64,000 bases of DNA from Cryobacterium algoritolerans. Its GTDB lineage: Bacteria > Actinomycetota > Actinomycetes > Actinomycetales > Microbacteriaceae. Location of the stretch: NCBI RefSeq assembly GCF_004402785.1, contig NZ_SOFP01000009.1, forward strand, positions 1-64,000. The letters run 5' to 3'. Of this stretch, positions 53,142 to 58,880 are shown piece by piece (the stretch's first letter is position 1; every line of letters starts with the position of its first letter). The position numbers were made by a program, and so were the translations under genes. A model generated the notes under the pieces. That model saw only the letters and a list, made by a program, of their open reading frames with translations, was not told where the DNA came from and searched no databases.

Positions 53142-53732
53142 CTACCCATCGGCAGACCATGGGCCTTTTGCCCAAGATACGTCTACGAACTCGGTCAGTC
53201 GCTTGTAGGTTGCTCCGATGCGCTCCGTGTCCGCCGCGTGAGTCGCGAGCTCTGCCTGTTGCTGTTCAGGCGTGATCTCGTCCTTCGAAGCTTCGAAGTC
53301 TCGCTCAAAAATCACCCAGTCCTCGTACCAGCGCATCAGCTGGCGTAGGTCTCGCCGGGCAATCTGCTGAACGATAGCGAGATACGAGTAGCCGGCGACT
53401 GTCTCGTTACTCGTGCCCGAGATCCAGGCGTCCAGTTCGGCGCCCGTCATCTTCGCAACGTACGGGCTCAGACCTGTCAGGTCCAGTGGGTCGAAAGGTC
53501 GATCGATTGAGGCAAGCAGCAGGACCGGGGAGATTCCGAGGCCTCGCGAAATGTTGAGCAGCTGAGAAACCGATAGGTCCGCCTTTCTGCCGCTCTCGAT
53601 GTTCTGGATTACCGACGCGCTGAGTGTCTCGCTTCCGATGCGACCAGCGAGATCCTTCGCTGTGGCGATTCCCATGACGCGGCGGTACTTGGCGATGCGA
53701 CGCCCGATTGAGTCAGTTCCTGCTTGTGTCAT
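53142..53732 (-). CDS. Phage repressor with XRE-family HTH
   Basis: A 196-residue protein. The N-terminal HTH is RRIAKYRRVMGIATAKDLAGRIG then SASVIQNIESGRKADLSVSQLL. The C-terminal two-thirds is helical and acidic, with no LexA-type Ser/Lys protease motif, so induction would not be by RecA self-cleavage of the lambda kind. Divergent from the second HTH gene; probable lysogeny switch. Confidence 0.82.
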   Translation of the reverse strand: MTQAGTDSIGRRIAKYRRVMGIATAKDLAGRIGSETLSASVIQNIESGRKADLSVSQLLNISRGLGISPVLLLASIDRPFDPLDLTGLSPYVAKMTGAELDAWISGTSNETVAGYSYLAIVQQIARRDLRQLMRWYEDWVIFERDFEASKDEITPEQQQAELATHAADTERIGATYKRLTEFVDVSWAKGPWSADG

Positions 53733-53840
53733 GGCGACAGCCTAGACCCTGTATCAGTGGTCATAAGAGCGAATCGTGTGTTACTGTCCATTTAGCGATT
53801 CAAACAGGGCGAAAAACGCCAATATGACACAGGAGGCAAG
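53733..53840. promoter_or_regulatory. Divergent repressor/early promoter region
   Basis: 108 AT-richer bases between the repressor and paralogue 2. GAATCG (53771-53776) and CGATTC (53796-53801) form an inverted repeat, a candidate operator. AGGAGG (53831-53836) gives the plus-strand gene a strong ribosome site. Confidence 0.5.
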
Positions 53841-54041
53841 ATGTCCAAATATCTCTCGGCCGAACAGGTTTGCGAAATAGTCCCAGGCCTAACGAAGAGC
53901 GGGCTCGCGCAGCTTCGCTTCACCGGCAAGGGGCCGAAGTACCGGAAGCCGACGCCTAAGACCGTCGTCTACCTCGAGTCGGAAGTCATCGAGTGGGTCG
54001 AAGGAACGGCACGCATCGGAACGGCACTGGCCGCCGTATGA
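53841..54041 (+). CDS. Small helix-turn-helix protein (66 aa), paralogue 2; Cro/excisionase-like
   Basis: Reads MSKYLSAEQVCEIVPGLTKS then LAQLRFTGKGPKYRKPTPKT and ESEVIEWVEG. First gene of the rightward operon, directly opposite the repressor, the position of Cro in lambdoid switches. Strongly similar to paralogue 1. The stop overlaps an ATG (ATGA) that could begin a longer version of the next gene. Confidence 0.82.
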   Translation: MSKYLSAEQVCEIVPGLTKSGLAQLRFTGKGPKYRKPTPKTVVYLESEVIEWVEGTARIGTALAAV

Positions 54042-54142
54042 GCGGGCGAGCAGTCGCCGCTAAAGAAAACGGCCCCGTCACTGCGCCAACAGTGCCGAGG
54101 CCAATCAGTCCCATCCCAAACGCAAGCAAGGAAATCGAACCA

Positions 54143-54655
54143 ATGAAATCTAGCACCATCGTACCTGAGACCACCTCGATCGAGACAGTGCCGGCGGATT
54201 CGTGCCCGGTGAACTGGTGCACGACGCAGCACGGCTGGCAGGACGTCGACGAGCGGTCGCACAGTGGCGCCCCACGCGTCCTGGACGAATTCTCCGCGGG
54301 GCGGATCGAAGAAGGCTCCCTTGTCACGACCTGGCACGAGCAGTGTGTCGACGATGGCGGGCCTCGGACCGTCGTCGAGATCAGCCTCGTGGCGAGCTAC
54401 TCGAGCGCCGAACTGCTCATGCTCGCCGACGAGCTGCAGATTCTGGCCGCGAAGGTGCGCGCTGAAGCCGACGAAGACCTCGCCGCAACGCCGACCGCCG
54501 ACCTGGCAGTCGGCGATTTGGCCGACTACAAGGTAACCAACCGCAGCGGATGGGAAGTGGAACCGGGAACTCTGACGATGGCGTTCCTGTGCAATGGCGA
54601 CAACCAGCCTGAGATCCCTCGCGACCGCTTCATCATCACCAAGACTGCGCGCTAG
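54143..54655 (+). CDS. DUF6907-like protein
   Basis: A 170-residue protein from ATG 54143 (AAGGA upstream); an alternative ATG at 54038, overlapping the previous stop, would add 35 residues. The CPVNWCTTQHGWQDVDE segment gives a Cys/His cluster (C-x4-C-x3-H), possibly metal-binding, followed by a beta-rich part and a helix (SSAELLMLADELQILAAKVRAEADED). This pattern resembles DUF6907 proteins of actinobacterial phages and plasmids. Function unknown. Confidence 0.65.
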   Translation: MKSSTIVPETTSIETVPADSCPVNWCTTQHGWQDVDERSHSGAPRVLDEFSAGRIEEGSLVTTWHEQCVDDGGPRTVVEISLVASYSSAELLMLADELQILAAKVRAEADEDLAATPTADLAVGDLADYKVTNRSGWEVEPGTLTMAFLCNGDNQPEIPRDRFIITKTAR

Positions 54656-54861
54656 TGGCCGCCTACGTCACGACGGGGTCGAGCGGCCTCGTCCCCTCCG
54701 TCGTTATCGTCGTGTGCCCTGACGGGGCCGAGGAGGAGCACGCCGAGCACCTCACGCCGGCCGAGGCCATCGCACTCGGCACCAAGCTCTTCGAGATGGC
54801 GACGATGACTGGCAAGTTCATCGAGATCACGCGCGACGACACGCCATCGGGAGGCATGTAG
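54655..54861 (+). CDS. Hypothetical protein (68 aa)
   Basis: GTG start sharing one base with the preceding TAG stop. Reads MAAYVTTGSSGLVPSVVIVV, then an acidic EEEHAEHLTPAEAIALGTKLFEMATM helix. No family recognised. Position in the tightly packed early operon supports coding. Confidence 0.65.
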   Translation: MAAYVTTGSSGLVPSVVIVVCPDGAEEEHAEHLTPAEAIALGTKLFEMATMTGKFIEITRDDTPSGGM

Positions 54862-54864
54862 CTG

Positions 54865-55680
54865 ATGCCGTGGTTCAAAGTAGACGACGGTTTGAATACG
54901 TCGAAGAAGGTCCTCGCGATTCCTCGCGATGTCCGTATGGAGACCGTAGGGCTCTGGACGTTATGCGGGGCATGGAGCGCTCGGGAACTCACGGATGGCC
55001 GGATACCTGACTTCGTCCCTGAGGAGCTCGGGGGGTCGCTCAGGCAGGCTGACGAGCTGGTGCGCGTCCAACTGTGGCATGCGCCTGGTACGACTTGCGA
55101 GCACTCGGAGTGCGGTGAAGCCGGACCGGCAGAGTACGTCGCTCACGATTGGCACGAATATCAGCCGAGCCGTGCGGACACCCTCGCGAAGCGCGCCGAC
55201 GTCTCGGCCAAGCGATCGGCCGCGGGTGCCAAGGGTGCAGCCGCTCGATGGCAAACGGATGGCAAAGCTATGGCAAACGATGGCAAAGCTATGGCAAGCG
55301 GAAGGCAAGACGATGGCCCCGACCCGACCCGACCCGTACCGATAAAGACAAAAGACTTGTCCACCGTTGGTGAACGAGACAGCCTGCCAAAGTCGCCATA
55401 CTCTGCATCGTTCGAGGAGTGGTGGAAGCACTACCCCCGCAAGGAGTCCAAGGGTGATGCCTGGAAGGCGTGGGAGGCCACCCGGAAGGCCCGCACGATG
55501 CCGGCTCTCCAGGATCTCAGTGCCGCGGCCGATGCCTACGCTCGCAAGGTCAAGGGCGACGACCCGAAGTTCGTGAAGCTCCCGGCGGGCTGGATCCGCG
55601 ATCGCAAGTGGGAAGACGAGACTGCGCCCGCTGACGGTGGCGGCTGGGGCAACCTGCGCGCCCTGGGCGGTGCCGCATGA
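54865..55680 (+). CDS. Phage replication initiator-like protein
   Basis: A 271-residue protein opening MPWFKVDDGLNTSKKVLAIP, the start typical of actinophage replication (DnaD/O-like) proteins. It has an N-terminal winged-helix-like region (METVGLWTLCGAWSARELTDG) and a C-terminal region FEEWWKHYPRKESKGDAWKAWEATRKA as in replisome organisers. Between them an AMANDGKAMA-type linker is encoded by iteron-like DNA repeats. It overlaps the helicase gene by 4 bases, giving an initiator-helicase pair like lambda O/P. Confidence 0.82.
   Translation: MPWFKVDDGLNTSKKVLAIPRDVRMETVGLWTLCGAWSARELTDGRIPDFVPEELGGSLRQADELVRVQLWHAPGTTCEHSECGEAGPAEYVAHDWHEYQPSRADTLAKRADVSAKRSAAGAKGAAARWQTDGKAMANDGKAMASGRQDDGPDPTRPVPIKTKDLSTVGERDSLPKSPYSASFEEWWKHYPRKESKGDAWKAWEATRKARTMPALQDLSAAADAYARKVKGDDPKFVKLPAGWIRDRKWEDETAPADGGGWGNLRALGGAA
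55248..55360. other. Candidate replication origin: iterons plus AT-rich stretch inside the initiator gene
   Basis: Five direct repeats of ATGGCAAA(C/G) begin at 55248, 55259, 55270, 55280 and 55291, about one helical turn apart. Then GATAAAGACAAAAGACTT (55341-55358) is the most AT-rich stretch around. Iterons followed by an AT-rich segment within the initiator gene is the lambda ori layout. Function is inferred. Confidence 0.55.
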
Positions 55681-56915
55681 GCGACGAGCTGGGTTTCGCG
55701 GAACTGTCCGTGCTGGCCGGCGTGCTGGACTCGAACGGGGCCAAGCTCGACGATCTGATCCTGACCGGCGCTGACTTCAACGATGGTCGTTTCGGCGACA
55801 TCTTCGACACGATGCGCCGCATGCGCTCCGAAAATCGCCCGGTGGACCCCACGACGCTCGGCGGGGAGATTCCGACGCACGCGGCGTTCCTGTGGACGCT
55901 GAGCGACCAAGTACCGCACACGATCAACACTGGGTTTCACGCTGACATGGTGCGCGAGGCTGCGGTCCGGCGCCGGGTCAACGCCGCCGGGGTTCGGATC
56001 TCCGAATGGTCCAAGACGCTCGGCATGTCAGATCTCACGGACCGGGCTCGGCGCGAGGTCGATGAGGCTGTCGGGTTGCAGCGCCGCCGAGTGACGTTCA
56101 TGGCCGACACCATCGGCGACACCATCGAGGGGATCGGCAAGCCGTCCCGCTCGGTACCAACGCCCTGGCGCTCGCTCACGGACTCCATCGGCGGGTTTCG
56201 ACCCGGCGCGCTGTACGTGTTCGGCGCTCGGCCTGGTGTGGGCAAGACGGCTGTGTCGATTCAGATCGCGCTCGAGCTCGCTGAGCACGGGGCAGTCGCG
56301 TACTCCTCGCTCGAGATGCCCGAGCACGAGCTTCACCTGCGCTGTATCTCGGCCGGCGCGGGTGTTGCCCACGCGATCCTCGAGAAGCCGGCACCGCTGC
56401 CTGAGTTCGTGAAGTCGAAGATCGATGCGTGGCGCGGTTCGACGCCGCAGTCGATCGCATTCGATGACCGCGGCTCGGTCACGGTGAATGACATTCGCAC
56501 GCACGCGCGGTCGGTGGCACGCGAGGGCAATCTCGCCGGGGTCGTCGTGGACTACCTGCAGCTGATCAGCGGGGAGTCCGGGGCGAAACGCTTGGAGGTC
56601 GTCACGGAGGCATCGCGGCAGCTCAAGCTGCTCGCCCGAGACCTCGACGTGCCTGTGATCGCCTTGTCCCAGTTGAACCGCAACGCGGAGTCTCGGGGTG
56701 ACAAGCGGCCGGCGATGTCGGACCTTCGCGAGTCGGGTGCCATCGAGCAGGATGCCGACCTCGTAATCCTGCTCCACCGCGACATGGAGGCCACGGACAC
56801 CGCGTCCACCGACTTCGACATGCTCGTGGCCAAGAACCGGCACGGCGCGACTGGGGTGCTCCGCATGGAATGGGCGGGCGAGTTCATGAGCGTCACCGAC
56901 GGGAGGACCTGGTGA
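55677..56915 (+). CDS. DnaB-like replicative helicase
   Basis: A 412-residue RecA-fold helicase. The N-terminal DnaB_N domain is short (GFAELSVLAGVLDSNGAKLDD). Walker A is GARPGVGKT with Lys190, then AYSSLEMPEHELHLR, the Walker B region VVDYLQLISG, and LSQLNRNAESRGDKRPAMSDLRESGAIEQDADLVILLHRD. Unwinds DNA at the fork, loaded by the initiator encoded just upstream. Its stop overlaps the next GTG. Confidence 0.93.
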   Translation: MSDELGFAELSVLAGVLDSNGAKLDDLILTGADFNDGRFGDIFDTMRRMRSENRPVDPTTLGGEIPTHAAFLWTLSDQVPHTINTGFHADMVREAAVRRRVNAAGVRISEWSKTLGMSDLTDRARREVDEAVGLQRRRVTFMADTIGDTIEGIGKPSRSVPTPWRSLTDSIGGFRPGALYVFGARPGVGKTAVSIQIALELAEHGAVAYSSLEMPEHELHLRCISAGAGVAHAILEKPAPLPEFVKSKIDAWRGSTPQSIAFDDRGSVTVNDIRTHARSVAREGNLAGVVVDYLQLISGESGAKRLEVVTEASRQLKLLARDLDVPVIALSQLNRNAESRGDKRPAMSDLRESGAIEQDADLVILLHRDMEATDTASTDFDMLVAKNRHGATGVLRMEWAGEFMSVTDGRTW

Positions 56916-57175
56916 GCGCCCGGCTCGCCGAGTTGGACGGCGGTGGGCGCTGCGAGGCACACGTGGGGGAGGTGTTCCCGCCCCGGTGTGCCACATGCGA
57001 CCTCGACGTCGCCAACGCCGGCGACTCGATCGACCATGCGGAGGATGTGCGCCTCTCGGCCCTGTTCTCGCGATCCGGGTACATCCCGGGCAGCGAGTGC
57101 AGTTCCCACCCGAACTATCCGTTGCCCTGTGATCGCTGCAGACGTGACCGCGCTGACGGATGGCGGATCCAGTGA
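56912..57175 (+). CDS. Hypothetical Cys-rich protein, possibly zinc-binding (87 aa)
   Basis: GTG at 56912 after GGGAGG, overlapping the helicase stop. Cys/His pattern: CEAHVGEVFPPRCATC near the N-terminus and CSSHPNYPLPCDRCRRD near the C-terminus, which would fit one or two zinc sites. Similar small Cys-rich proteins are frequent next to phage helicases. Function unknown. Confidence 0.68.
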   Translation: MSARLAELDGGGRCEAHVGEVFPPRCATCDLDVANAGDSIDHAEDVRLSALFSRSGYIPGSECSSHPNYPLPCDRCRRDRADGWRIQ

Positions 57176-57480
57176 CTACCAGCGAAACGCGCCGGCGTGC
57201 CGTCATTGCACATGCGGCCGTCTCGCGTATCGCCGAGAGCTACATCCTCGAGGGCGATCGGAATCCGGCGCGCATCATCTGGCAACTCACCGAAGACGCA
57301 GAGTCCCAGATCACAGCATTGATGGACATCGCGAGCGCGTTGACCGTGCATTTCTGCACCCTGCTCGAATTTGCTGCGGCAGAGGGTCCGGCGCAGACGG
57401 CCGAGATGGTGCAGGGCATCGCAAAGCATCATCTGGAATCCATGATCGAACGGGCCATCGACGAACAGTCGGCACGGTGA
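57160..57480 (+). CDS. Hypothetical phage protein (106 aa)
   Basis: Starts MADPVTTSETRRRAVIAHAA; GTG 57172 (overlapping the previous stop) is an alternative start. Predicted all-helical: ESYILEGDRNPARIIWQLTEDAE and EFAAAEGPAQTAEMVQGIAKHHLESMIE. No family recognised. Confidence 0.62.
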   Translation: MADPVTTSETRRRAVIAHAAVSRIAESYILEGDRNPARIIWQLTEDAESQITALMDIASALTVHFCTLLEFAAAEGPAQTAEMVQGIAKHHLESMIERAIDEQSAR

Positions 57481-57486
57481 ACCGGG

Positions 57487-57870
57487 GTGACCGCCGAGCT
57501 GGATGAGCTTCTGCGCGGCCAGGTGGCGAACTGGGTGATGCGGTCCCTGATCCGCGACGTGCGGACGCAGCTGCGCACGAACGGGAAGGTGCCGCCCCTC
57601 TTCGCCGCCGATGTCATGGAGGCGCTCGCTGCGGCGTCGGGGGAGCCCGTCCCCGACACGTTCGTGTCCGGTGTCGGACGCCCTCTTGTAAGTGTGGAGG
57701 TAGCCACTTGGGTTACCCCGAAGGAGGCGGCAAGGCGAGTCGATCGAAGTGAGCGACAAGTCCGCCGGCTCGCGGCGAATGGGCAGATTCTGGCCCGTCG
57801 CTTCGGTACCAGATCGTGGCAGATCGACATCGACAGCCTGACCAACGTTCTTAGGAGCAACACATCATGA
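57487..57870 (+). CDS. Helix-turn-helix domain protein (127 aa)
   Basis: GTG start 7 bases after the previous stop. The N-terminal half is helical, with QVANWVMRSLIRDVRTQL. The C-terminal half is an excisionase-family HTH: VTPKEAARRVDRSERQVRRLAANGQILARRFGTRSWQIDIDSL. Possible regulator of the following late genes. The stop overlaps a micro-ORF start. Confidence 0.72.
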   Translation: MTAELDELLRGQVANWVMRSLIRDVRTQLRTNGKVPPLFAADVMEALAAASGEPVPDTFVSGVGRPLVSVEVATWVTPKEAARRVDRSERQVRRLAANGQILARRFGTRSWQIDIDSLTNVLRSNTS

Positions 57871-57947
57871 CCATTCACATTCATCACGACTTCGCCACAG
57901 GCCATGCCTGCACAGCGGTGGCACTCTCCACGTCGAGGGGCATCTGA
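57867..57947 (+). CDS. Micro-ORF (26 aa) with start and stop overlaps
   Basis: Reads MTIHIHHDFATGHACTAVAL then STSRGI. Its ATG overlaps the TGA of the HTH gene and its TGA shares a base with the next ATG (TGATG). TTAGGAG precedes the ATG. His-rich N-terminus. Coupling on both sides argues for translation, perhaps only as a ribosome relay. Confidence 0.5.
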   Translation: MTIHIHHDFATGHACTAVALSTSRGI

Positions 57948-58726
57948 TGGCCGTCGAGTACACCGACGCCGACGTGCGCGCGGCCGACGTCGAGGCTGCA
58001 GAAGCTCAGGCGCTTGTCGCCTCCCTCGAGGAGGCGGTGATGTCGGGTGACGAGTCAGTCACTCACGAGCAGATCACCGCACAGGAGTCACTGGGCCGGT
58101 TCGCCAAGCTGCGCGCTGAGTTCACTCGGAAGAAGGCCGCGCAGGCCACAGAGGCTCGGCGCCAGGAGCAGCTGACCAAGATCCGCACCGAGATGGAGGA
58201 ATGCGCTGGCGACAGCGGCGAGCGATTCGGCGCGCTCCTCCTCGATGTCGAGAACGCGGTCACCACTTTCGTCGAGGCGGTCCAGACTCGGAACGACGAC
58301 ATCGCGGACTGGCGCAAGCGGATGATCGATCTCGGAGTTCCGGCGAAAACCTCCGCGAACATCGTGCCTCCCGCCGAGCACGGGCGTCTGTCGTACAACC
58401 CGCAGACCAGCGTCGGGGACATCCAGGCGGGCGAGCGCGAGATGAGTCTTGTGGCCAGTGGCGGGTACATTCAGCGCGTCCTCATGAAGGTGCTCGAGAA
58501 GCCGGGATTCAAGCGTGAGCAGATCTTCACGCAGACAACGGCGCTCTCTGCGGGGGCACTCTATGAGGATCTGGCTGCCATCGACACGAGCGAGGCCATC
58601 TCGCGAGAGGGGCACTTCTACCGCGGCGCGGGCGGCTCGATCATTCACGTCGACAAGCCGTACACCGCTGAGGAAATCAAGCGTCACGGCATGCAGAAGC
58701 TGACTCTCGCGCAGGTGTTCGGCTGA
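57947..58726 (+). CDS. Hypothetical protein with N-terminal coiled coil (259 aa)
   Basis: Residues ~5-85 are Ala/Glu/Arg-rich and predicted coiled coil (EAAEAQALVASLEEAVMSGD, FTRKKAAQATEARRQEQLTK). The C-terminal part is mixed alpha/beta with GGYIQRVLMKVLEKPGFKRE and GHFYRGAGGSIIHVDKPY. No family recognised. Its position two genes before the tape measure suggests a structural or assembly role. Confidence 0.7.
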   Translation: MAVEYTDADVRAADVEAAEAQALVASLEEAVMSGDESVTHEQITAQESLGRFAKLRAEFTRKKAAQATEARRQEQLTKIRTEMEECAGDSGERFGALLLDVENAVTTFVEAVQTRNDDIADWRKRMIDLGVPAKTSANIVPPAEHGRLSYNPQTSVGDIQAGEREMSLVASGGYIQRVLMKVLEKPGFKREQIFTQTTALSAGALYEDLAAIDTSEAISREGHFYRGAGGSIIHVDKPYTAEEIKRHGMQKLTLAQVFG

Positions 58727-58878
58727 TGGCCGAGCAGCGCACCGAGTCGTGGCTGAGGGTCGCGACGCCCGAGCAAGTCGACGCCGCCCACCGTGCCGGT
58801 GAGCTCGATGACCTCATGGGTGTCGAGCGGGACGAAGCGGGCAACGTGCGGACCAGCGCGCGCCACACGGGGAGCTGA
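58726..58878 (+). CDS. Hypothetical protein (50 aa)
   Basis: Starts MAEQRTESWLRVATPEQVDA, with an acidic, helical remainder and a basic tail. The ATG overlaps the preceding TGA and the gene ends two bases before the tape measure ATG. In siphophages this slot is often used by tail assembly chaperones, but this ORF is too short and shows no slippery site, so it is not called as one. Confidence 0.6.
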   Translation: MAEQRTESWLRVATPEQVDAAHRAGELDDLMGVERDEAGNVRTSARHTGS

Positions 58879-58880
58879 CC

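Noticed and set aside
58726-58878. Tail assembly chaperone with programmed frameshift before the tape measure
   Set aside because: The ORF is only 50 codons, has a clean stop, and no slippery heptamer or longer alternative frame was found.
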